From Otis tarda (taxonomy: Eukaryota; Chordata; Aves; Otidiformes; Otididae), in assembly GCA_026413225.1 (NCBI GenBank), contig CM048552.1, positions 145,527,053 through 145,591,052 of the forward strand: DNA of 64,000 nt, written 5' to 3'. The notes beneath the pieces were generated by a model. That model searched no databases, was not told the origin of the DNA, and worked only from the letters and a program-made list of their open reading frames with translations. Both the position numbers and the translations under genes were made by a program. This document shows, one piece after another, positions 37,204 through 48,419 of this stretch. The stretch's first letter is position 1. The number at the start of each line of letters is the position of its first letter.

Positions 37204-37227
37204 GGGAGGGAAGTGGGTAGGAGTGGG
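37204..37227 (+). other. Potential G-quadruplex motif
   Basis: Four GGG runs separated by 1, 4 and 7 bases (37204-06, 37208-10, 37215-17, 37225-27) satisfy the common G3 N1-7 rule on the plus strand. The tract is flanked by T-rich DNA in an otherwise AT-rich region. It may fold in single-stranded DNA or RNA. Confidence 0.65.
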
Positions 37228-40200
37228 TAGTTGTGGTTTTTTGTTTTGGGTTTTTCCAAATAAAGAATGAAGCAGACAGAAGTCTGAGGCTCAGAGGGGC
37301 AAGTTTCTAGGGCCCACGTCACTTAGCTTGTAATGATTGTGCTCATTACTTGCCTGACATTACCCAAAGAGTCTTGGGAACTGAATCTTAAACTCTGATT
37401 AGTGCATTAAATATTGAACAAGCTTTCTTTCACGGTATTATTAAGTAATTTTGGGATAATGCTTAGTTTTGGAAGCAAAATATCAATTTATGCCCCATCC
37501 AAATCTTGTAATGTTGATTCCAATCAAGTAGAACTGTTTAAAGAACTATTTGACACATTCCTAGGAAGGTGCGCTCCAAAATGCATTCACTTTTGCAAGC
37601 TGAGGATCTCAAACACTCATGAAATTCTTTTAGAGGGAAAGAAGACATATTGAAAGGAGCTGGCTATAAATACAAGATCACCATACAAGTGTAAGACAGC
37701 AAGAGCCATAAAGATAGATAGTGTAAAAATACTTTATCGATTGCTGTAGTTCAAAATAGCAATAATTCTCTGTTAATTTCTCTTGGGAAAAACAATTCTA
37801 ATAACCTTCCAAGAAAGGGCTCCTGAAATAGAATACAGTATATTCATCTTTGCTGATTATAGCAAGATTGAATGGAGACACCAAACTGAGCAAAGAGAAA
37901 AAGACAGAGTCTTTATCTGTGTCAGTTCTTCAACTGACTCAATCTGAGTAAGAGATTCTCTCTCTAATACAAAGAAGAGTCATTTATAGCTTCAGAACTA
38001 TCCGTTTTGGTTGAGAACCACTGAACTATCTCCAGCTCAGATAATTACTGCACGGTACTGATTCAGTGAGGAAATCACAAGTAAGGGCAAATACCAGCAC
38101 AGAGCTGCACTCTCCTTGAGCCAGGCACAGGAGAGTATGGAAACTACATGATCCACACCCATAACTACGGAAAGACTCTTAAAATACCCAGGCTGTAATT
38201 CAGTGTAACAGCTGTAGTTAAGACAGAAAAGGAAACGGACACATGAAAATTAAAGGAAGACAAGTAAAAGCTATCCTCACATTGAACCAGTCTCAAAAGT
38301 ATGGGTGTCTTTCTTTTTAGAGTGGGTCTAAAAAAGGGTAAGATGTAAGCAGCACCTGCTAGGCAGTGTTTCTAAACAGCCTGCCTTTTTAAGGAATTCA
38401 TATAATAAGCTGAAACCACACAAATTCTGGCCAAATACTAATTCAAAAGGTCCTGACACTTTGTCAGCTTCATATAAATAAGCTTTAAGTTTATTTATAC
38501 AGTCTATAATTTAGATAGCAGCTAATCAGTACAAGTCTTTTTTTTTCTGTACAAAAATGGCGCACTTTTCTTCTGCCCACTCTTTCCCCCCTAGTTCTTC
38601 CTTCCAAAAAATAACTGATTGCAGGTTCAAAAAATATCATGGAGACCTGCCTGAGCCTTTTTACAAATAGTAACAAACTTCACATGAAATTGGTAGCAAT
38701 TACAGAGTGAGAAGGAAATTATAAATTTTTTTTAACCCACATAAAAAGCTTTCCACACAGGAAAGTAACATATTTTTGTATCTTACTTGTGATCTTTTGG
38801 TTTGTTTGTTTTTAAGAGAAGCCTTTTCAGCTTTATTACTCCAATGTTCCATATCACTATGGGCTAAAACCTTGTAATTTAGGCACCAAAAAGAGGAAAC
38901 ACATAGTCTGTAGAGTTAAGTTTATAACTGAAAAAATCTTGCATTAAGGGAAAAAAAAAAAGAAAAGGAAAAGTGGGAACTTCCAAAATTGCATTAAAGA
39001 AACAAATCTATTGATTCCTCCTACAGATGCAGCCTGCTAACTGGGAATAAAAGAATATTTCAGAACATAAGTTAAAAAGCAGTGCTTTAAAATTCTGTAA
39101 TGCCTCTGATCTCTTTAATAGCTTGGAAATGCCTACAATCCACGCGTACCCCTTCTATGCAATGTGGAGGCTGAAGAGACTACTTTAACAAGAATGTCCA
39201 GGAGAGTCAGAAAATGCACGGAATTCTCTACTTTTTCAGAAACAAGACAGGCAGAGTGTGATTCAGCGCACCTAAGCTAAGCAGGAGCTACATTGCTAAC
39301 TTAGGTGCCAGGAATCACCTCTCTGAAGGCGCTCACTTCCCTCAAAAACTGTGGAGGGAATGAAGCTTGCTGGTGCTAATACGCCCCAATCAGGCCCACC
39401 AACAAACAAACACATACACAGAAAATACACAGAAATGCTGCAGTGGCTTACGTGCTAAAGTTAAATAGGGAGACTGTCCAGTAAAAGCAGACCTCAAAAT
39501 AGAACTTAGATGGGAAGAATTTGGCTGTGAGGTATGAGATGTTTTTAGAAGATGACAGACAGAAACAGAGGAAATGTCCGAGCTCAGGAATCAGGACTCT
39601 CAGCAAGGCAAAATCAATGTTACCATCAAGAGGATACGAGTTCCAGTTAATATACCACCAACCTGAGAGTAGTTCCTACCATACGGTCTTGAAAGGAGAG
39701 AAGTTAATGGCACTGTGGTGGCTTGCTAATGGGGCAAACTGGTTTAGAGAACAGGAAGTGGAGAATGATGGCAAAACCGCACGGCAAGTCATCTTAGGGG
39801 AAAGCGCGGCAGGGAAGTCAGACAGCACAGTTAACTGGATGATACAGAAAGATCCAGGGAGATGGATTCAGGAGAAGAGTGATTCAGGCAGAGGCACAGG
39901 CACACATTTGTAAGCTGCAAGACTGAGTTGTCTGACTGACAGGCTGCTTAAAAACAAATACAAGAAAACAAGATACTTAGGGAAGCTGTGACAGTAAAGG
40001 GAGAGAGAGGAGAAAAAAAGGACTTGGGAAGAGATCATCAGGAAAACTTTTTAAAAGTATTATTTGGCAAGAAAAACAATGTTTGTCAAGTGTCTGGGGG
40101 AGTGGGGGAAACCCACCACAAAATGTTTTTCAGCTCTGTTTCTCCCATTTTGAATTTAGGCAGAAGAGTTTTAAGGCTGTTAAGATTTTCCTGTACTGAA

Positions 40201-41859
40201 CTGTGCTCATTCACAGTGGTAAGGCCTCTTCCACCAAAGCAGGTGTCTGAAGAGCCACGTAGACCTCTGCAGGTTTCAGCCTGGAAAAAGGTCCAAATGA
40301 CATCTTGACCAATGGCATTTTCCAGTGTGAACCTATCACTCCCTGAAAGTTCAAGTCTGACTGGCAGGAACCCAAGTAAGACACCAAACCATACAACTCT
40401 ATTGTCAGAGGCTTCAAAAGTCATTCCCTGAATCAAGCCTTCCTTGTTCAGTGGACTAACCATTTACCATCACGCAAAAAAAAAAAATATATTTCATGAA
40501 AGCCAGTGCTACTTAACACAAGGTACTTAAGGTGTGCTTAGCCTCTCTGGTACAGCAAAGGCAATAATAATGAATAAAGGGAGAGCAATACCATGCAAGT
40601 TTCCACCGCTTCATGGAACACAGATCAGAAACTCCTGGTCTGCTATTAAGCAATGCTCAAAGGTTTGACTACTGAAGCCACCATACAGAGCTATGCAAGT
40701 CCTCGATGATTCCTGAGCATGCTGTAGCTCAGTTACACAAAACACACAACAAGCGGAGCTTGGATGATGTTCTGGGCCACCCATCCTTGAAACTCCTGGG
40801 ATTTTGGCTCATAGAAGAAATACTCCTCTATAGTCACTACAGCTTTCTCCAAGTGTTGCACTGCTGATTGTCTCCAGTGCCATTTTTCAGAATTGTGTGG
40901 CACTGACAGAAAAGTTGACAAGAAGGAAAATATCAGTAACTCCAGAAGAACTGTGGTGCAGAGCCTCCACAGGGTATTTTACTGCACAACCTGCAGGTCT
41001 GGAAAGGTACCATGACAGGTTTGGCCTCTAATACTGCAAAAGCCCCACATCCACAGAAAAAGGAAAATAGGTACCACAAAGTTTAAGCCTCCTATAATAC
41101 TCTGTTATCAACACCCTGAAATTTAGAACACAGCTGCCTGAGGCAGTTGGCTTTTATTGTCCTCTTTGAGTTCACACACTGCTTTTTGTACTGTAAGGAG
41201 GAGCTACCACATACAGGGTCTTCTTGAGAAGATGGATGACAAATACAGGAGGGATAACTAACAGGACTGCTTCTTTACATCTTGGAAGTTTTGAGGACTG
41301 CTCATCCTCCTTTTTCCTCAGAAATCTCTTACTCGACAGTTTTCTCACAGTACAAAGAGCAGTGGAGGAAGGTGGGGAAAAGGTAGATAGATAGAGAACA
41401 ATATTATAATATTCCAGCTTCAGTCTAATTTATAAAAACTAAAGGCAGTAACAGCTGAACTACAAGACAAATCTGGTTTAGATGCAGTACCATGGAGAAT
41501 AAAGCACCAATCAGAATGAATAAGCTCTCTTTAGCTCATATAACACTCAACATACTCCAATTTGTGTACCAAAGCAGACTAGTCCTAGTTTTTCAGAATA
41601 GCCTAAAATTAATCCCAGCAAGACACAAGCCACTGGATAGCATTCTTAGCATTCAATTTGGGAGAGCACTGAGAACAGCTGGTGCAGAGCAGGATGTCTC
41701 TAAGCTAATCTCTAAACTGCTATGAAGTCCCAGAGTGCTTCTACCATCATCTGCAGGCACAAAAATGAGACAGTTCAGGAAATGACTGTTATCTCCCCTC
41801 AGTCTCTCAAGCCTGAGAGTTAACAAACCTAATAAGAAAGAAAAATTAAAAAAAAAAAG

Positions 41860-41881
41860 ATCTCAAAAATGTTTTTGAGAT
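41860..41881. repeat. Inverted repeat, 10-bp arms, 2-bp spacer
   Basis: ATCTCAAAAA and TTTTTGAGAT flank TG. The arms are perfect. This is a small potential cruciform in an A-rich area. Confidence 0.88.
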
Positions 41882-44615
41882 AAGTAATTAAATTGGCATG
41901 TCTTATTTTAGACAGAGATTACACAGTTAAATATCCAAAGAGTATTCAATCTCCAGGAAAAATTTTACCATGTGGCCAGTTTGAACAAAATACAATCTTC
42001 TTTTGCAGCATACAGACTGACACACGGGTGCTAAAGAAGGGTGAGACTTGTATGCTTGGGGCTGATGTCCCAAGGCCATGTCCCACACATGCACCACAAT
42101 CAAGCACTTACCCATCTTTGCAGGTGAAAACACAAATCAATCAGCCAGTTTGTTAGTCACTTTGCTCTACTTTGCCAAGTCTATCTGCTTTGTCATCCTT
42201 CAAATGATTAAAAACAGAGCTGCCACAAAATCCTTCAGAGCTAATTACCTACTGGAAAAATATTCCTATAGGCAGGTGTAATTTTTAAAAGTGAAGGCAG
42301 GAACAGTTTTCTCCCAGCATTCTTTTAAGCGACATAAAATTTGTGCCGAAGAAGTATCTCTTGTATTTACAAGAAATTCTTTAATATATTTCTTGAAGAA
42401 ATGTCCCTTAGAACACGAAGCTACACAGATGACAGAACATGAACTCCTTTAGATTAAGTTCAGCAAACACAGTGAACACATTAATATGACAGTACAGAGG
42501 TACAGACCTACCCATCTTACTGCACAGGTCCATATTCATCCACATCTGGCTTAATGCTGCACTGGGAGACTGAAGATCAAAACAAGAAAAGGTACTTTTG
42601 CAATGAAAATGAAGGTATGTTTGCAAAGAAAATTAAGGCAGAAAAACACCTCAGGATGAAATTACCGGGAGAAGCATTACATTGACAAGATGTACCCTCT
42701 GTCATTGTGTTGTCTCAAGGCTGGGTCAGGGTCATAAGTTTTAAAGCAGCTGTGGACCTATACAGTGTATCAGGAATTATAAACTGTGTGATATTTAATA
42801 TTTTCCTTAAATGTCCAAATGCTAACACTCTAAGACTAGATGAAAGTCTCGGGCCTGACTTCTAAAACTACGTAACCATCACTGCAAATTTCTGCTCTTC
42901 CATGATAGCAGAGGGGAGTTTGAAGACACGAACCACAAAAGTTCAAGTGAGGGAACTCAATTAGAAGGATCTCCACTTTAGGATTATTTAAAACCTCACC
43001 AATGTTTAAACCTAGTTTGAATAGTTAGTTTTGACCACTGGCAGCAAGGAAGTTGCACCCAAATCAGCTTCCAGTTGCTTGGACTGGAGTACTGTAGAAA
43101 TATTTAGTCCAGGTTCAGCAGCAGAAAGAAGAATCAATGTTGCTACAAAATAGCATCAAATATTCTGTTCCTTTTGGAAGGAAAGGAAGAGGAAATGCAG
43201 AAGAGCAGACACAGAGTAGCTGCCACAGGTAGCTGCTAGCTATCCTTCACAAACTGATCGGAGACCCAGGAAACCTGCAGTCACAGCATTTCAGTCATGA
43301 GACCAGAAGAACAAGCTTGCCCAGAGAAAGACCATGACTTCTACTTGTCTGTTATGAATCCATTCAGCAAGGCCATGACATCTGAAACAACTCTGCATCT
43401 TGAGACACGAGAAAGTGAAGAACTCCTAACACTGCAGCTTGACATTTTAACTGCATTTTCACATGAAAATGCACATGATAATTGAAACAGGCATATGAAG
43501 ACTTGCTGCTGCAGTATGTCAGACTACAGCCTAACAACAGAAATATCTTTTTTTTTTTTTAATCCAGAAACCAATTAAAAGTAAGGCTTAGTTCAGAGTA
43601 GTAACATTGTAGTATTAACCTGTGTATGGGGCAGAGTGACTCGGAGCTTATTCTTTCTATAATATGTGATGCCTTTTAAAAGACTACTAACATTAAGGAG
43701 CTGACCCAGAATAGCAAATGTCAACGAGCAGATACAACTAGTACTTTCTATCCAATCCAAATACTATTCTATAAAAACAACACTTTGGTTGGAGGTTTTT
43801 TTGGTTGGTTGGTTGGATTTTTTTAAAAGCAATATTGGTTAAACATAACACAATCTTAGACATAGGAAAAGCGCTGACGCAAAAGACAGAAATGCCATTC
43901 TTGGGCTCAGAAGAGCTGTCTGTCACAATCAGATATTCTGCGTTTATGGCTATAAAGATAAAAGCTCCGAATCAAAGTACTAAAGTTTAACAAGTTATAA
44001 CATCAGCTGAACCACAGCAAACACAAAGCAAAGTCACTCAGCTTAACCTCACTCCACTGTGAACTATACAGATAAATAACCTTACATCTGCAACGAGCTA
44101 AGAATATGCCTGCATAAGATTACTACTGTATGCTGGCTTGTTGAACATCAGTAACACAGAAAGGAGTCTGGTCCTGAAGTCATTGACCTGAATAGACAAA
44201 ACCAGCCCAAATACATCTTTGACAAACTAGGTTGTTCGCAGACCGAGGGCTGCTGAAGCCATGAAGCAAGAACACTTTTTGACATATCAGACTGTCCATG
44301 CGAGAGATTGTTGCATGGTGAATACAAACATAACAGTGACACAGGCAAAGTAAGTCAAGAGATAGGTCAGTCAAGGATAAAAATCAAGACTTACTACTCA
44401 GAGGTTTTCTTATGAAAATTATGGTCGTTGTTCACTTCCACTAACCTACTACTAACACTACGATCAGAGAGTCATCAGGATGTTTTATTGGGCTCTTGGC
44501 AACGAACTTTTGCTTTCTGCTTTCCACAACCACGGAAAAAGTGAGCTGGTTCCCTTCATAAGGACAGTGCTTTTCTCTTAGAAGGACAGCACCAGCGTGA
44601 GACTTCATCCTCCGA

Positions 44616-46421
44616 GTGGCTGTGCGAGCGGCCAGGGATAGGGTGAGGAAGGCTAAAGCCCTGATGGAATCAAATCTGGCCAGGGATATAAAAAGTAACA
44701 AGAAAAGCTTTTACAGGTATGTAGGGGACAAAAGAAAATCCAAGGAGAATGTAGGCCCCCTCCGGAAGGTAACGGGTGTCGTGGTTACCCGGGATGTGGA
44801 GAAGGCTGAGGTACTCAACGACTTTTTTGCCTCAGTCTTCACTGATAAGGGCTCTTGTCTCCCCACCCAAGCTGTGGAAGGCACAGGCAGGGACTGTGAG
44901 GATGAAGAACCGCCCACAGTGCTCGAAGAGCAGGTTCAGGACCATCTAAGGAACTTGAAGGTGCATAAGTCCATGGGGCCTGATGAGATCCATCCGCGCG
45001 TCCTGAAGGAACTGGCGGATGAAGTTGCCAAGCCACTGGCCATCATATTTGAGAAATCGTGGAGGTCTGGTGAGGTCCCCGATGACTGGAAGAGAGGGAA
45101 CATAACCCCCATTTTTAAAAAGGGGAGTAAGGAAGACCCGGGCAACTACAGGCCGGTCAGCCTCACCTCCATGCCTGGCAAGGTCATGGAGCAGATTCTC
45201 CTGGAAACCATGCTAAGGCACATGGAGAGGAAGGAGGTGGTTGGTGACAGCTAACATGGCTTCACCAAGGGCGGATCGTGCCTGACCAATTTGGTGGCCT
45301 TTTATGACGGGGTAACAGCATCGGTGGACAAGGGACGGGCAACGGATATCGTCTACCTGGACTTGTGCAAAGCTTTTGACACTGTCCCGCATGACATCCT
45401 TCTCTCTAAACTAGAGAGGCATGGGTTTGATGGATGGACCACTCGGTGGATAAGGAGTTGGCTGGATGGCCGCACTCAGAGAGTGGTGGTCAACGGCTCA
45501 ATGTCCAAGTGGAGACCGGTCACCAGTGGCGTCCCTCAGGGGTCCGTGTTGGGCCCGGCCCTGTTCAACATCTTTGTCGGCGACATGGACAGTGGGATAG
45601 AGTGCACCCTCAGCAAGTTCGCCGATGACACCAAGTTGTGTGGTGCCGTCGACTCGCTGGAAGGGAGGGATGCCATCCAGAGGGACCTTGACAGGCTGGA
45701 GAGGTGGGCCCGTGCCAACCTCATGAAGTTCAACCAGGCCAAGTGCAAGGTCCTGCACCTGGGTCGTGGCAATCCCAGGCACAAATACAGGCTGGGCGGA
45801 GAATGGATTGAGAGCAGCCCTGAGGAGAAGGACTTGGGAGTGCTGGTAGATGAGAGGCTCAACATGAGCGGGCAATGCGCCCTTGCGGCCCAGAAGGCCA
45901 ACCGCATCCTGGGCTGCATCAAGAGGAGCGTGGCCAGCAGGTCGAGGGAGGTGATTCTGCCCCTCTACTCTGCTCTGGTGAGACCCCACCTGGAGTACTG
46001 CGTCCAGTTCTGGAGCCCCCAACACAAGAAGGACATGGACCAGTTGGAAAGGGTCCAGAGGAGGGCCACAAAGATGATCAGAGGGCTGGAGCACCTCTCC
46101 TATGAGGACAGGCTGAGAGAGTTGGGGCTGTTCAGCCTGGAGAAGAGGAGGCTCCGGGGAGACCTGATAGCGGTCTTCCAATACCTCAAGGGGGCCTACA
46201 GGAAAGATGGGGAGAAGCTGTTCAGTAGGGCCTGTTGTGATAGGACAAGGGGTAATGGGTTTAAATTAGAAGGAGCTAGGTTTAGATTAGATATTAGAAA
46301 AAAATTTTTTACAATGAGAGTTGTAGAGCACTGGAACAGGTTGCCCAGAGAGGTGGTGGATGCCCCATCCCTGGAAGTGTTCAAGGCCAGGCTGGATGAG
46401 GCTCTGAGCAACCTGATCTAG
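44616..46421 (+). pseudogene. CR1 ORF2 reverse transcriptase, 5'-truncated, one nonsense codon
   Basis: One frame runs for 602 codons with a single internal stop, TAA at 45252-45254, where related CR1 copies usually have Gln. The product would copy CR1 RNA at the nicked target site. Visible parts are the pre-RT linker, then NYRPVSLTS (RT motif 2 region), [14 protein letters not shown] (motif A, about 45351), [11 protein letters not shown] (motif B, about 45525) and FADDTKL with the catalytic Asp pair (45618-45638). These are followed by the CR1-type tail ending before TAG at 46419. The N-terminal endonuclease is absent. All RT catalytic residues that I can check are present. With truncation and the stop codon the copy cannot move on its own. 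The codons are far more GC-rich than the surrounding DNA. Confidence 0.93.
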
Positions 46422-46490
46422 TCAGGGATGTCCCTGCTCTTGCAGGGGGGTTGGACTAGATGACCTTTGAAGGTCCCTTCCAACTCTAAC

Positions 46491-46512
46491 CATTCTATGA
46501 TTCTATGATTCT
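46491..46512 (+). repeat. CR1 terminal ATTCTATG repeat
   Basis: CATTCTATGATTCTATGATTCT is the 3'-terminal short tandem repeat of CR1, at which reverse transcription primes. It marks the exact right end of the element. The same motif, in reverse, opens the copy at 1263. Confidence 0.93.
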
Positions 46513-48391
46513 AAAAGGACGCAGGCATCTCCTGTGCATTACTACATTGCAGGGTGCTCCCTACTCAATTGCTCCTGCCCTCTGACTCTATAGCCATACA
46601 TCCACAAGCAAAGCCACCTCCCCTTCTCCCTCTAGTAATTCCTTTCAATTTGTTTTTGAAAAATGCTCAAGGACAAATTGGTTTTCCCTATAGTTATAGG
46701 TAATTTCTTTAACATAAGTTATTTAAAACACTGACTCCACAGTCAGATAACTCCTTATTCTGCAAGTAACTTCACCAATGTCAGTAAAATTTACTCAGCA
46801 CAAGAAAAGCACCAATACTCGACTTTAAGCTGTTTTCAGGATGTAGGACTGATTAACACACAGGAAGAATTCAGTTTCCCAAGGCGGGAGTTTTGTGCCT
46901 CTGAGCACAGCTGCGAATCGAAGAGGAGAAAGCCAATAATGAGTTATCAATCATGAGTGTCTCAAGTGTCTTGTGCAAACTTGTCCCCTTTAGAAAATGG
47001 TCAGGAAGCACTAATCAATAACTACATCTAACTCTGAATTGCTTCACTTTGTGTATGGCTGAAATATTCCATTTAGCAATGAATAAAAAAAATATAAAAA
47101 AAAAAAAAAGCCAGAGAATCCGTGAGGACACAAGGCACATCAAAAGGAGAGACTAGCAAAGCCTAACACATCTGTGATCCATGTTTCTCGGGATTTTTTT
47201 GACAGGTATAAGCAAAAGTGACAGCAAAGCTGGAGAACTCCAGTTTCATAAAAAGTAGGCTACTTAAGAAACTCTTCTTAACAACTGTTTCCTTGTTTCA
47301 TGCTTAATACAGCAAAACCAGTTAAAATACTCTAGTGATACAAATGGAAAGCATTAAGAAAATAAAAAGTATTCAGCTTTGCAGAGACCTCACGTTCCCC
47401 TGATTACATCTGTTCCCTTCAGACAGCAACCCCCGAGCCCTGACTGAATTCTGTCGGTGCTTTAGACCTCAGCTTGCCTCTGGCTTGCACCTGTTATCCC
47501 CGTGAAAGAACTCACGCCACTAATATGTCATAATTTTTCACCTCTTCGCTACAAGACTTTCTGACGTGCCTACCTGTAGAGGTCCAAGGAAGCTGCTTCA
47601 AGCCAGACTGGTGCTGGTTTCACCAGTAAAACCTGCAGAAAAAACCAATCTGAGTCAGTCCTTCACTCCCACCCTACTTCAAACAGCAGGCTCATGTTCC
47701 TCAGAGTGCAGACGACTGGGCTGAAGCCCAGAAAAATACGAGTGCACTTACAGCCTTTACAAAAACAGTAATACTGATGCAAACAAGCACATCCTGTTTC
47801 AGCCGGTTTCCAATAGTTACCTAAAAACCTCTTAACTTTGCTTAAACTACGTTTAACTACCAGCCTTATATTTTGTCTTCCAGTTAATAATTGCTCAGTT
47901 CCAAAGGTCTGCAAGTTCAAAGGAGACACTGAAGCTAACGCAGGACTTTTCTATTCCCCCAAGAAGCAACATGCAGCCACCCTAACTCTCACCTACAAGA
48001 GCTAAGTCTTTCAGACTTTGTTGATGGACCAGAACATGATGCCATTTTGTTTAAAATAAGTTACTTTTTTCATCTAAAACCAAAGAGCTACATGTTCTAG
48101 TAGTACTTCTGTTTTCTGTACATTGCTCATTATCTTTTCTCATGTTTGCTTGTCCTGTTTCAAACTTCTTGGGTTTTACAACCCTCTTCTGAGGGAAGAA
48201 CAGCTCAGTTAAAAAACATTTTCAGTGGTCCACTAGAAGATTTTTTTTTCATTTATGCACACTGTAAGAGAGAAATATACATTTTTTTATAATTGTGAAC
48301 ATGTCCTCTGTCTCTTCACACAATTAATTACGAATTATTTCCCTCCTCCTCAGTCCATTTCACTTTGAAGTTCTACCTCTGCAGGAGCAAG

Positions 48392-48419
48392 ATTATTTTA
48401 CTTTACAAAGTAAAATAAT
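48392..48419. repeat. Inverted repeat, 13-bp arms, 2-bp spacer
   Basis: ATTATTTTACTTT and AAAGTAAAATAAT flank AC. The arms match perfectly, making this the longest short-spacer palindrome I noticed. It could extrude as a cruciform or be recognised as a dimeric site. The sequence is AT-rich, so chance is possible. Confidence 0.9.

Larger units (their letters stand above)
35291..44611. other. Unique non-coding sequence
   Basis: Unique sequence. From about 35.7 to 37.3 kb the plus strand is richer in T and G, unlike most of the window. A 216-codon open frame (36520-37170), a doubled E-box and a G-quadruplex motif lie there. Other items are a 22-base near-palindrome at 41860-41881, a poly(T) at 43549-43560 and a GGTT-rich run at 43787-43820. 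No recognised host gene or repeat family was found. Confidence 0.45.
44612..46512 (+). mobile_element. CR1 LINE, 5'-truncated, nearly intact RT domain and 3' end
   Basis: This is a non-LTR retrotransposon of the CR1 group. It keeps the ORF2 reverse-transcriptase and C-terminal parts, a short 3' untranslated region (46422-46490) and the terminal ATTCTATG repeats (46491-46512), with no poly(A), as expected for CR1. ORF1 and the endonuclease half of ORF2 are missing, so about 1.9 kb remains from an element usually near 4.5 kb. It stands out by high GC and retained CpGs, which suggests a recent insertion. The left border is set where homology begins and may be off by some bases. I see no convincing target-site duplication. 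The flanks share AAGGAC-like words (44582-44588 and 46514-46520), but these are too short to count. Confidence 0.96.

Noticed and set aside
39521-39913. 130-codon plus-strand open frame
   Set aside because: Purine-rich sequence lowers stop frequency, and there is no homology or convincing splice context.
45498-46181. 227-codon minus-strand open frame
   Set aside because: It is entirely antisense to the CR1 reverse-transcriptase frame and is a shadow of its GC-rich codons.
46196-46411. Minus-strand open frame resembling the 1391-1579 plus-strand frame
   Set aside because: Both are the same antisense CR1 3' segment in two copies, not a shared gene.
44582-46520. AAGGAC words near both CR1 ends as a target-site duplication
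   Set aside because: The match is only six or seven bases and the left copy lies about 25 bases from the element start. CR1 often lacks clear duplications.
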